A stretch of DNA of 64,000 bases. Origin: Stephania yunnanensis. Lineage: Eukaryota > Streptophyta > Magnoliopsida > Ranunculales > Menispermaceae. The first letter of the stretch is position 1. Each line of letters opens with the position of its first letter. The translations under genes were made by a program, and so were the position numbers. The DNA is taken from the NCBI GenBank assembly GCA_039657365.1, contig CM077588.1:41768501-41832500 (forward strand). The letters run 5' to 3'. The notes under the pieces were generated by a model. That model worked only from the letters and a program-made list of their open reading frames with translations. It was not told where the DNA came from and searched no databases. This document shows positions 54,552 through 64,000 of the stretch, piece by piece.

Positions 54552-56893
54552 CGTAACGACAATTTACAGACGTGGACGCCATCTCGGATCTACGTGCACG
54601 CCGCGGTAGGCTAGGACACACGGAAACTTAGGTATGGATGTTTATGGTATGTTGGTTGCTTATTTGCGGTGTAATTTATTTAAATACATCGCATGTGTGT
54701 ATGTTGAAAAATAATACATGTGAGGGTGTGTGAACTGTATTTGCCTCGACATGCGTGTCGACATCGGTACCGGATGACGGGACTGAATATTAAGACCAGG
54801 AAACTAACACGCGACGAGATTGTGTGAACTGTAGTCTCCTCGATATACGTGTTAACACGGATATCAGGTAGTCGACGGGACCGACTATTGGGTCGGGAAA
54901 ACGAAAACACGCAAATTAAATAAAAATTTGTCACGTAACGAATAAGGAATAGGTGTTGGCTTACGAACGACGCGGCGATGCGTGGATATCACAGTTCAGA
55001 CGCAAAACCGAGCGTCGAAACGCCCGAAAACACAGGCGAGTGTCTTAGCTGTGTCACAAGTAAGTGTCGACACACCTAACAACATCACCATTTGTCAAAA
55101 ATACATCACACTTGGCCATTTTCCCCACCACGTGTATGTCCACCCATTTTCATTTACATCACACAGACACACTCACGCACACACTGTTCATACAACACAC
55201 ACACATAGAGAACTGGGAGGCCGAGAACGAGGAAGAATAAGAGGAGAGGAGGAGGAGGAGGGGGAGAAGTAGTGACGCACCGGGAAGGAGAGTGGAGACG
55301 TCACGGTTGAGGTGAGTCGTTGTGGTTGTTGTTGTTTGGGTGTTGGCAGTGGGTGGCCAAGAGTGGGGGTTCGACCTCCATGACCGAACCCCATGGTCGC
55401 GGTGGTGATGCTAGGGGTGCTTCCCCTGCCATCGGCACCACCTAGGTTGGAGTGGAGAGCCACCCCAACCCATCACCGGAGGAGAGAAAAACAAATTCCT
55501 CCCGATCGAACTAGGTCGGGCCTAGAACGGGTCAGGCTCGGCCCACGGGCCGAGCCCGGAAAGATCTGGTCCAGGGTCGGGTCTGGTCAGACCTATTTGG
55601 GTCGACCCGACCCAAACAGAAATAAAAAGAAAAAGAGAAAAAAAAGAAGAAAAATTTGGAAAAGTTCCGAAAAAATTGGGACAAATTGGGGAAAATCGTA
55701 TTTCCATAAAATAAATAGAAATTGATAAAGTTCTATGAAAAGAAAATATGTGGGAATGCCGGACGTGACTTTTTGCGGGGTTTTGCCTCGAAAAGCGCGA
55801 AATGGGCAATTTAGCCTAAACGTTTTAGAAATTTGTGGTAAATTGTCATGCTAACTTAAGTTATTAATAAATGGACATAGGTTGGTGATTAATAGGCGAC
55901 CAAGGACTCAGTGGACTTGGACCCGGGGATTGATTAGGGGGTAGTAGAGTGCGTTGTGAGGTTTTAAAACCCAAAGGGAAAACTCTCGAGTATTTATTTT
56001 GTTTCGTATTTTCATTCATTTCCAGTATTCCTTGTGCTTTTTAATTACACTCATATATTGCCATCTTTTGGACGGTTGGTTGAGTTACTCCCACCGAATT
56101 TTCCGTTGTGCGTCAATGCAGTCTCAACCATAGCATGTGTATCAGGAGTTCTCGGTGGATAACGACCTAAGCTGTGGAACTAATACATGTGTCGGTGCGT
56201 CGTAGGTCTACGTCGGCCACCGAGAGGGATTAGGTGATAGCTAGTTGGGTGCGCCCACTGATGGGGTCCTGGAAGGGAATCTCGAAGTATCGTTTTGTCT
56301 GACTGGAACAGGCACACATATTTGCGCTTTGTTGTTATTTATTCATGCGATGCCCTACTTACAGTTGTATGTTTACATTCCGCATGGTTATTTAACAATA
56401 TTTATTGACTCCACTTGTTTATATGAATGCTTGGAGGAGTTCCTTGGGATTTTACTGACTGGACTCGTCATCCATTTTCTTCCGTGATGATTGAGTGCAG
56501 ATCCGAGTACAAGTAAAGGCAAGGGGATCTTAGGCGACTACCTCTGACTGCCTACCTTTGAGGTGTACTTGTACGTGTGATTATTTTGATATTTTGATTC
56601 TTTTGGGAACTGGGGAATGACATGATAGTGTACATGCTTAGTTTGATATGGTACAACTGTTTACTTTGAAATGTTCGGGGTTTTTCCACACTAGGTTTTG
56701 TTAAATTGTTTCATGAAACTTTTCGCATTTAAAATACGACTTTCGCTGAATATATATATATATATTAACCTACTCAAGTGGATACAAAATTTGAGACAAG
56801 GATAGGACGGGTAGGTGTCGTACACGTGTAGTTGGGCCAGCTGGCGAGGAGTACACGGAGACACGTCACCTCGGGGCGGCGAGGGCTGCCACA
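54552..56893 (+). repeat. Gypsy-B 5' LTR
   Basis: 2342 bp, ending GGCTGCCACA. A 94-bp duplication near its start begins GTGTGAACTG at 54728 and 54822. The conserved hairpin is at 56192-56223. Confidence 0.92.
56192..56223 (+). promoter_or_regulatory. Conserved two-stem hairpin, Gypsy-B 5' LTR
   Basis: The outer stem TCGGTG pairs with CACCGA, and the inner CGTAG with CTACG. Compared with Gypsy-A the second base pair of the outer stem is C-G instead of A-T, so pairing is kept while sequence changes. Confidence 0.6.
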
Positions 56894-56894
56894 G

Positions 56895-56910
56895 TTGGTA
56901 TAAGAGCAAA
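56895..56910 (+). other. Gypsy-B primer-binding site
   Basis: TTGGTATAAGAGCAAA follows the 5' LTR after one base. It fits the initiator-Met site TGGTATCAGAGC with one change. Confidence 0.78.
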
Positions 56911-57102
56911 AGAGGAAGTCCTAAGACAATAAGACTTAATCAACAAACTTAGATGTGGAAAACCCGAAGTTAGTGCCTTATAACTTTAGTTGGGAAGTGA
57001 TGTGAGGCGGGTAGAGTAAGAAATTATATGTGTTATATTTTCATGTTACTATATGATATACGTATATACCTTGAGATTGATTCGGAGCACATTCTCGATG
57101 CA

Positions 57103-58400
57103 GATCATGGACAGACAGTCTTGTACGCCAGTTGAGAATGAACAGACTAGCGATGTGGTTAGAGATGTCTCGGTTATGATGAATGTGGAGGATAAACTCT
57201 CGGCACAGGAGACACAGATGGCCGAGGTATTACGGCTAGTACGAGAGCAGACTGCGGTACTGGCAGACTCACTTCAGCTATAGAGCCGGTAGTTGTGACC
57301 GTACCGGCGGAGACATCTGTTGTTCCGGTAGTACCCCAAACACCAGTTCAGGGGGTAGCGGCAGAGGCACCCACAGAGACATCTATCGTAGTAGTCGTTC
57401 CTTTAGAGACGTCGACTCTTACGCCTCCATTCACAACGACGGACCAGGTTACCGCCACCCCCACTGTTGATATTCCTACTACATCAGCATTCGTCCTAGC
57501 ACCAGAGGTGAAGTTATTGAGTGAGTTTTTGAAGTTCCAGCCTGAGTTCTTTTATGGAGGTGGTGACCCTGAGGCTGCAGGGAAATGGATAGTGTCTCAT
57601 CAGCGTTTCCATAAGCTGATGAGGAACGATGAGACAGTACAGGCACGACTTTCGGGAGCTTGTTTGAGAGCATGCGGCAGCCTGGTGGATGACATATATG
57701 GATACTCATCCGAAACCGACGACATGGGCTGAGTTTAGGGAGCTATTCTACGATCAGTACATACCTATGGAGGTTAGGTTGAGGCTGAAGGAGGAGTTCT
57801 TGGCCATGCGACATGGAAATCAAACTTTGATGCAGTATATGGAGAGGTTCCGACATTTACTGCAGTTCTCTCTAGATGTTGTCGGGACAGAGCGCTTATA
57901 GATTTATTATTTCACCTAAGGGTTGATGACAGGATTGCGTCAGCAGGTGTCTCGATCGAAGCCATGACACTGCAAGAGATTTTTGACAGGGCATTGGCTC
58001 ATAAGACATACCTACTACAGAGGGCAGGCCGACGTGTGACTGGTAGGGAGGTACAGTCAGGACGAGTTTTCAGTCTAGTCAGAGGCAGAAGAGGTCGATG
58101 GATCATCCGGATAGAGATTGGAGAGATGATAGACAGGAGAGGGGCCGTCAGGACGAGTTTCAGGGCAGTCAGTTCGATATGAGGAGCCACAACCAGTTCA
58201 TACTATCACCTCAGCACTAGTGGATCGACAGAGGGCACAACCATATGAGTACCGTTAGGGTCGACATCAGGGGGACATGACAGGGGTCAGGTAGACCGAG
58301 GTCAGGGTCCGAGATCTAGAGACAGACAGACGAGTAAACTGGAGAGCCGTAGATGTCACCAGTGTGGGCAAAGGGGACACTTGAGGGCTGACTGTTGGAC
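57103..58400 (+). pseudogene. Gypsy-B gag with zinc knuckle
   Basis: The N-terminal part, in two overlapping frames, is Thr/Pro/Val-rich (ETQMAEVLRLVREQTAVLAD, then repeated PTETS/PLETS stretches). The capsid start is LLSEFLKFQPEFFYGGGDPE with AAGKWIVSHQRFHKLM. It continues after a frameshift as YDQYIPMEVRLRLKEEFLAM and YMERFRHLLQFSLD. After a further break the zinc knuckle CHQCGQRGHLRADC (58354-58395) is complete. It has fewer interruptions than Gypsy-A gag, in line with a younger insertion. Confidence 0.9.
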
Positions 58401-58479
58401 ACCACCATCGCCACGACGAGCATCAAACCAGGCCAAAGATAGAGTACATGCGTTAGCACAACCAGATAGAGGGGCGACT

Positions 58480-58990
58480 AGGCAACCCGTTGAAGGTACA
58501 TTACTTATATTTTGTTGCCATATGCATGTTATGTTTTGATTCTAGTAGTACTTTATTGTTTCTTGCGGGACGTATTGTTGGATTGTTAGGGTTAGTTACA
58601 CAGACATTAGAGCCATATCTTGTTCTTAGTACGACTGCTGGGGATAAGATATACCCTAACCGAATATGTTGAGACGTGATGATAGAGGTGGATGAACATC
58701 AACTACCAGCGGATCTTCGAGTATTTGAGTATTTAGAGTTTGACACACTGCTCGGGATGAATTGGTTAGCATTCTATCATGCACGGATAGATTGTTACGG
58801 CAAGACGATAGAGTTTCATATTCCTAGAATACCGGAGTTCGTATTATTTGGATCGGTAATTGACTTACCCATTACGAGAGGCCGACTAGCTACAGCACAG
58901 GAGATGGAGGCATTTGCGGCGATAGTTAAGCCGGAGGTTCGAACAGAGGTCCGGATTGAAGACGTTCCGATGGTTCGAGATTTTGTCGAT
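58480..58990 (+). pseudogene. Gypsy-B protease
   Basis: The active-site region reads FDSSSTLLFLAGRIVGLLG near 58537, so the catalytic Asp is kept but the D(T/S)G triad has lost its Gly. TTAGDKIYPNRIC ends in a TGA. After it the frame 58676 onward carries LRVFEYLEFDTLLGMNWL and the linker AQEMEAFAAIVKPEVR. It then joins RNase H sequence directly. Confidence 0.8.
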
Positions 58991-59341
58991 TTTATTTATC
59001 CAATGCACGACCTGGAGCTTGCAGCGATCGTCTTTACACTGAAGGCTTTGAGGCATTATCTCTATAGAGAGCGATTCGTGTTGTATAGAGATCACCAGAG
59101 TTTACGATACATTTTCATTCAAAGGGAGTTGAATATGCAACAACGAAGATGGCTGGAGTTGCTGAAGGACTACGACTTCGCTATTAAGTATCACCCTAGC
59201 AAATCGAGCGTCGTAGCAGACACATTAAGCAGGAGTGGACTCGACATTCAGACTGTTCTGCAGCGGATGACACGTGAGCATCACTTATTACAGGCATCAT
59301 CAGTTATGTGCATACCCGAGTTGTCGATTATGGCAGAATAA
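58985..59341 (+). pseudogene. Gypsy-B RNase H fragment, fused to the protease linker by deletion of RT
   Basis: Within the open frame 58676-59341 the linker (DVPMVRDFVDF) passes at about 58985-59000 straight into YPMHDLELAAIVFTLKALRH. In Gypsy-A these two points are separated by the whole RT and the start of RNase H, more than 1 kb. The join is in frame. The rest, YLYRERFVLYRDHQSLRYIF and FAIKYHPSKSSVVADTLS, is normal RNase H sequence. Confidence 0.88.
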
Positions 59342-59344
59342 CAC

Positions 59345-59662
59345 ATTTGTTATCAGTTGAGGATACCGACCGTATTGATTGAACGAGTTGCCGAGTGTCA
59401 GAGGGCTGATGGGCTCTATGAGTGGGTCAGTGGTCTATCTCGAAATTCGAAATGCACTAATTGGGCAGAAACCACATATCGACGTTTGATATACCGAAGG
59501 AGATTGTGGATACCTGTGGTTCAGGAGATACGGGACGGGATTTTGGAAGATGCACACCGGTCTCGGTACACAAGAAGGGCCTGAGATAGTTGTTGATCAC
59601 ATAGAGAAAACCCGACAAATTCATCATAAGATGCAAGCTGCACAAGATAGACAGAAGAAATA

Positions 59663-59716
<54 letters not shown>

Positions 59717-60107
59717 CGAGGGTCCGAGCTATGTCGAGGGCGATAAGGTGTATATGAAGGTTTCTCCTTGGAAAGGACAACAACGAATTGACATTAAGGG
59801 GAAATTAGCGCTGAGATACATTGGGCCATACCGGATTGCACAGAGAGTAGGCACTGTTGCATATCGATTAGAGTTACCTGCCGAGTTAGATGGGGTTCAT
59901 CCGATCTTTCACATTTCCATGTTGAGACTCGCTAGGTCAGGGCCGGGACCGACGATTGAGTTGGGACAGGTAGAAATACAGCCTGACGTGACTTATGAGG
60001 AGAGACTGATAGAGATCGTTGACCGTCGAGAACAGATTCTCCGAAACAGGGAACTCGCGAAGGTCCTAGTTCGTTGGCAGCATAATAAGACAGAGGGACT
60101 CACCTAG
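59345..60107 (+). pseudogene. Gypsy-B integrase remnants with core deleted and an internal (TA)n run
   Basis: Frame 59357-59584 covers the integrase N-terminus up to EDAHRSRYT. The zinc Cys pair and the catalytic core are missing. The next frame (59550-60107) starts in the C-terminal region with HIEKTRQIHHKMQAAQDRQK, then a (TA)n microsatellite of about 50 bp (59666-59714) read as repeated Ile-Tyr. KVSPWKGQQRIDIKGKLALR, HPIFHISMLRLARSG and the chromodomain-like IEIVDRREQILRNRELAKVL follow. Gypsy-A has YAGKYFEG where the microsatellite sits. Confidence 0.88.
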
Positions 60108-60212
60108 GAGCTCGAGTCGAAGATGAGGACGCGATACCCTCAACTATTCTCTGGTAGGGGACTTTAGTTACAGTTAAATTTCGGGATGAAATTTTATTTA
60201 GTTGGGAAGAAC

Positions 60213-61305
60213 TGTAACGACCCATATTAAATTTACAGACGTGGACGCTAGCTCGGATCTACGTGGACGCCGCGGTAGGCTAGGACACATGGGAACTTAG
60301 GTATGGATGTTTATGGTGTGTTGATTGCTTATTTGCGGTGTAATTTATTTAAATACAGCACATGTGTGTATGTTGAAAAATAATACGTGTGAGGGTGTGT
60401 GAACTGTATTCGCCTCGATATGCATGTCGACGCAGGTGCCGGGTGACGAGACTGAATATTAGGACCAGGAAACTAACACACGACAAGATTGTGTGAACTG
60501 TAGTCTCCTCGATATACGTGATGACACGAGTATCGGGTAGTCAACGGGACCGATTATTGGGTCGAAAAAATGAAAACACACAAATTAAATAAAAATTTGT
60601 CACGTAACGAATATGGAATAGGTATTGGCTTACGAATGACGCGGTGGTGCGCGGATATCACGGTTCGGACGCAAAATCGGGTGTCGAAACTTCCGAAAAT
60701 GCGGGCGAGTGTCTTAGCTGTGTCACAAGTAGGTGTCAACACACCTAACAACATCACAATTTGTCAAAGCTACATCACACTTGGCCATTTTCCCCACCAC
60801 GTATCTGTCCACCCATTTTCATTTACATCACACACATACTCATGCACACTCTGTTCACACAACGCACACACACAGAGAACTGGGAGGCCGAGAACGAGGA
60901 AGAAGAAGAGGAGATGAGGAGGAGGAGAAGCAGTGACACGCCGGGAAGGAGAGTGGAGAAGTCACGGTAGAGGTTAGTCGTTGTGGTTGTTGTTGTTTGG
61001 GTGTTTGCAGTAGGTAGCCAAAAGTGGGGGTTCGGCCTCCATGACCGAACCCCATGGCCGCGGTGGTGATGCCAGGGGTGCTTCCCTTGCCATCGGCTCC
61101 ACTGGGGTTGGGGTGGAGAGCCACCCCAACCCATCATTGGAGGAGAGAAGAACAGAAAAAAAAAAAAAAAAAAAAAAAAATTCCTCTCGATCGAACCTCT
61201 CTGGTTCGATCGGGGAAGACGACCCCAATGGCCCGGGCCCGGAACGGGCCAGGCTCGGTCCATGGGCCGAGCTCAGGGACTGTTGGTCCATGGGGGCGGG
61301 TCGAG

Positions 61306-61338
<33 letters not shown>

Positions 61339-62579
61339 AAAATGTGGAAAAATTTCGAAAAAATTGGGACAAATTGGGGAAAATTATATTTCGATAAAAT
61401 AAATAGAAATTGATGAAGTTCTATGAAGAGAAAATATGTGGGAATGCTGGACGCGACTTTTTGCGGGGTTTTGCCTCGAAAAGCGCGAAATGGGCAATTT
61501 AGCCTAAAAATTTTAGAAATTTGTGGTAAATTGTCATGCTAACTTAAGTTATTAATAAATGGACATAGGTTGGTGATCAATTGGCGACCAAGGACTCAGT
61601 GGACTTGGACCCGGGGATTGATTACGGGGTAGTAGAGCGCGTTGTGAGGTTTGTAAAATCCAAAGGGAAAACTCTCGAGTATTTATTTTGTTTCGTATTT
61701 TCATTCATTTCCAGTATTCCTTGTGCTTTTTAATTACACTCATATCTTGTCATCTTTTGGACGATTGGTTGAGTTACTCCCACCGAATTTTTCGTTGTGT
61801 GTCCATGCAGTCTAAACCATAGCATGTGTATCAGGAGTTCTCGGTGGATAACGACCCGAGCTGTGGAACTAATACATGTGTCGGTGCGCCGTAGGTCTAC
61901 GCCGGCCACCGAGAGGGATTAAGTGATAGTTAATTGGGTGCGCCCACTAGTGGGATCCTGGAAGGGAATCTCGAAGTATGGTTTAGTCTGACTGGAACAG
62001 GTACACATATTTGCGCTTTATTGTTATTTATTCATGCGATGCCCTACTTACAGTTGTCTGTTTACATTCCGCATGATTATTTAACAATATTTATTGACTT
62101 TCACTTGTTTATATGAATGCTCCGAGGAGTTCCTTGGGATTTTACTGACTGGACTCGTCATCCATTTTCTTCCGTGATGATTGAGTGCATATCCGAGTAC
62201 AAGTAAAGGCAAGGGGATCTTAGGCGACTACCTCTGACTGCCTACCTTTGAGGTGTACTTGTACATGTGATTATTTTGATATTTTGATTCTTTTAGGAAC
62301 TGGGGAGTGACATGACAGTGTACATGCTTAGTTTGATATGGTACAATTGTTTACTTTGAAATGTTCAGGGTTTTACCACACTAGGTTTTGTTAAATTGTT
62401 TCATGAAACTTTTTGCATTTAAAATACGACTTCAGCTGAATATATATATATTAACCTACTCGAGTGGATACGAGATTCGAGACAAGGATAGGACGGGTAG
62501 GTGTCGTACACGTGTAGTTGGGCCAGCTGGCGAGGAGTACACGGAGACATGTCGCCCCGGGGTGGCGAGGGCCGCCACA
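60213..62579 (+). repeat. Gypsy-B 3' LTR
   Basis: 2367 bp, from TGTAACGACC to GCCGCCACA. It carries the 94-bp duplication (GTGTGAACTG at 60397 and 60491), two long A-runs (61156-61180 and 61306-61336) that are short or interrupted in the 5' LTR, and the conserved hairpin at 61881-61912. Confidence 0.93.
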
Positions 62580-62584
62580 CTCGC

Positions 62585-63286
62585 CGGTAGTATTTTGTGG
62601 ATAATTCGAAGTACGGCACTAGTCTGACCCTAGGCTCTAGGAACATACTTTGAGCTTGCACGATGATCACAGTTGCTTGTATTTATTTCTGCATGTTTAT
62701 TTAATAGTTTTGTTTGAATTCCAATATTTACTTTTAGTTTTGCTCACTTAATCTCCTTGGGAATACTCACTTTGGACTCGTCATCTGCTTTTTTGTAATG
62801 GCTTAAGTGCAGATCCTAGCACGAGTCGTGGCAAGGGCAAGCTATCGGAATACCTGTGATTCAGAGATACAGAGCCAGACTTGTACGTTTGTATTATATA
62901 TATTTTGTTGTTATTTTGGGGATTTAGGATTATGCGACACTTCAGGACCATATATTTTGATATTTTGAGACATTGAGGTGTGTTTTTGGTCTATGTTGAC
63001 ATATGGTTTCTACACTAGGTATCATAGTTAAATGCAAGACTTTGATGTTTTAATACTTGATTTTTCATGATAAAAGACTTTCGTTGTGTTGTATTAAGCA
63101 TTAAAGTGATACTAAACATATGACTTGAGCTCATTAACAATTTAAACAGTAAATTGTTGTTCATTGACGTTAATAATGATTAATTGGTGGTTAAGATTGC
63201 ATGTGGCATACATCTGACGCTGGTAGGCCAAGATGTGGGCCCGCGTTGGCCCATGTGGCTGTTCATTTAGAAAATGGGCTGCTACA
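62585..63286 (+). repeat. Gypsy-A 3' LTR, right part
   Basis: It resumes with CGGTAGTATTTTGTGGATAA, matching the 5' LTR after 47335, and ends GGCTGCTACA at 63286. The TGACA duplication follows. Confidence 0.92.
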
Positions 63287-63291
63287 TGACA

Positions 63292-64000
63292 TGTCACAAC
63301 TGTGGACAAAATGGACATTTTTGTGAGGGAATGTCCTAAATGAAGAAAATATAAGGTATTTTCTTTTAAATGCATCTCACAATTGCTTTATGTTTAGCAA
63401 TGCTCTATTTGATGAATCTAATCTTTGTAGATTATTGATTCAAGAGAAATAAACCATGTAACGAAAGACCGCGGGGCTTTCATGGAGTGTCACCACATTC
63501 AAGTGGGAGCACAGTGGATATATGTTGGAAATACTGCTTGTGTAGTTGTTCAAGAAATTGACACCTGCCAATTGAAGCTACGACGCATACTACTTCTGCA
63601 TGATGTCCTAAATTCCCAAAAACTAAGGCAAAACTTAATTTCAATAACCGTCATTATTAGTCTAGGTTTCATATTAAACTTCAATAACAATTGTGTCACT
63701 ATATTTTTTGGACACCGCACTTTATGTTTTTGGATACTTGTCAAATGGTTTTATTATTTTGGGCATCATAGGCGATGCTAAATAATAATAATTATAGTTT
63801 TTTTTTTCATTTGTGCATCATCAATTTCTATTAACTATGGATGCAACCATATGGCATGCTAGATTAGGTCATATAGGGCAATATCAAATAAAAGATTTGC
63901 TAGAGAATGCTTTTAAGGCTCACTCGCAAAGGTTGATTTGCCAACAATAAAATAACCATTTAAAGCTGGAAGAGCTTATATTCCATTCCAATTAGTACAT
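63292..64000 (+). pseudogene. Copia-C nucleocapsid knuckle, protease and integrase zinc region
   Basis: It starts with the zinc knuckle CHNCGQNGHF at 63292; a one-base shift precedes its last Cys. The protease box reads IIDSREINHVTKDRGAF near 63431-63480, so the DSG motif has become DSR (Asp at 63437 kept). Frame 63482-63781 continues with GAQWIYVGNTACVVV, DTCQLKLRRILLLHDVLN and LRQNLISITVIISLGF, the usual protease-to-integrase stretch. Near 63855 ARLGHIGQYQIKDLL is the start of the integrase zinc domain. The element then runs off the window. Confidence 0.85.

Larger units (their letters stand above)
54552..62579 (+). mobile_element. Gypsy-B: Ty3/Gypsy element inserted in the 3' LTR of Gypsy-A, internally deleted
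   Basis: LTRs at 54552-56893 and 60213-62579 enclose 3.3 kb. CTCGC at 54547-54551 and 62580-62584 is the 5-bp duplication. Joining across it restores Gypsy-A LTR order. The first LTR starts CGTAACGAC where the second has TGTAACGAC, so the leading T is mutated. The interior keeps gag, protease, the end of RNase H and the two ends of integrase, but has lost all of RT and the integrase core. It is related to Gypsy-A throughout. By eye the LTRs differ at about one base in twenty plus indels. Confidence 0.93.
45797..63286 (+). mobile_element. Gypsy-A: Ty3/Gypsy element inserted in Copia-C
   Basis: The 5' LTR is 45797-48055 (starts TGTAACAGC). The interior is 48056-53067. The 3' LTR is 53068-54551 plus 62585-63286, split by Gypsy-B. 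The TGACA duplication flanks the whole. The domain order gag, protease, RT, RNase H, integrase, with a chromodomain-like tail, is that of chromoviruses. The TGTAAC start, initiator-Met primer site and long LTRs suggest the Tekay/Del lineage (inference). LTRs differ at more than one base in ten in the stretches I compared, so it is older than Gypsy-B, as the nesting requires. Confidence 0.93.
45189..64000 (+). mobile_element. Copia-C: Ty1/Copia element split by Gypsy-A and running off the right edge
   Basis: Copia-C sequence occupies 45189-45796 and 63292-64000. The left part is the gag N-terminus. The right part starts in the middle of the gag zinc knuckle and goes on through the protease and the integrase zinc region. 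TGACA at 45792-45796 and again at 63287-63291 is the duplication made by Gypsy-A. If Gypsy-A and one duplication are ignored, the two sides meet in the same reading frame at the knuckle. The element's LTRs are not visible. Confidence 0.88.

Noticed and set aside
60823..61413. Long frames with poly-Lys or poly-Phe runs in the Gypsy-B 3' LTR
   Set aside because: They are made by two long A-runs inside an LTR. The matching part of the 5' LTR does not keep the same frames.

Overview
The window looks like a gene-poor, repeat-dense stretch of a flowering-plant nuclear genome, probably a eudicot. The evidence is the mix of repeats: Ty1/Copia elements primed by initiator-Met tRNA, Ty3/Gypsy elements whose LTRs begin TGTAAC, an RTE-type LINE ending in a (TTG)n tail, hAT elements with 8-bp target duplications, a FAR1-like MULE transposase and several MITEs. 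Non-repeat sequence is AT-rich. I found no intact host gene. Almost every long reading frame is a broken transposon gene or a shadow of one.

Layout. 1-8739: an old Copia element on the minus strand (Copia-1), cut by the left edge, with an extra env-position reading frame between RNase H and the 3' LTR. 8740-10386: spacer, a hAT-like MITE and a small foldback. 10387-24892: a short non-autonomous hAT (hAT-A) that received an RTE LINE (10774-24717). That LINE was then hit twice, by a 4.4-kb hAT carrying its own transposase (hAT-B, 11572-16009) and by a 7.9-kb Copia (Copia-B, 16672-24604). 24900-28500: spacer, a second copy of the first MITE, and an LTR fragment with tandem repeats. 28519-31290: a broken MULE gene joining a FAR1-like transposase to an OTU-type cysteine protease. 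32183-36975: a Tourist-like MITE, SINE-like pieces, a second RTE LINE, an uninterrupted hAT-A copy and another MITE. 38432-44014: a non-autonomous LTR element with a perfect 5-bp target duplication and no pol. 45189-64000: a Copia (Copia-C) split inside its gag zinc knuckle by Gypsy-A (45797-63286), whose 3' LTR is itself split by Gypsy-B (54552-62579).

The window contains its own controls. The second LINE shows the uninterrupted target of hAT-B, and the second hAT-A copy shows the uninterrupted target of the first LINE, so the nesting order can be read from the sequence. LTR divergence, judged by eye, agrees: Gypsy-A LTRs differ more than Gypsy-B LTRs, and Copia-B LTRs are nearly identical. 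Copia-B and Gypsy-B have nearly intact LTRs around wrecked or internally deleted coding regions, so they were probably mobilised by proteins supplied in trans.

The most interesting non-coding signals are a hairpin conserved with one covarying base pair in all four Gypsy LTRs, abutting perfect palindromes built on a TAGCGCGCTA core in one Gypsy-A LTR, and a GTTGGG...CCCAAC hairpin in the non-autonomous LTR element. Identity figures here are estimates by eye. Family names rest on recognised motifs, not on database searches.
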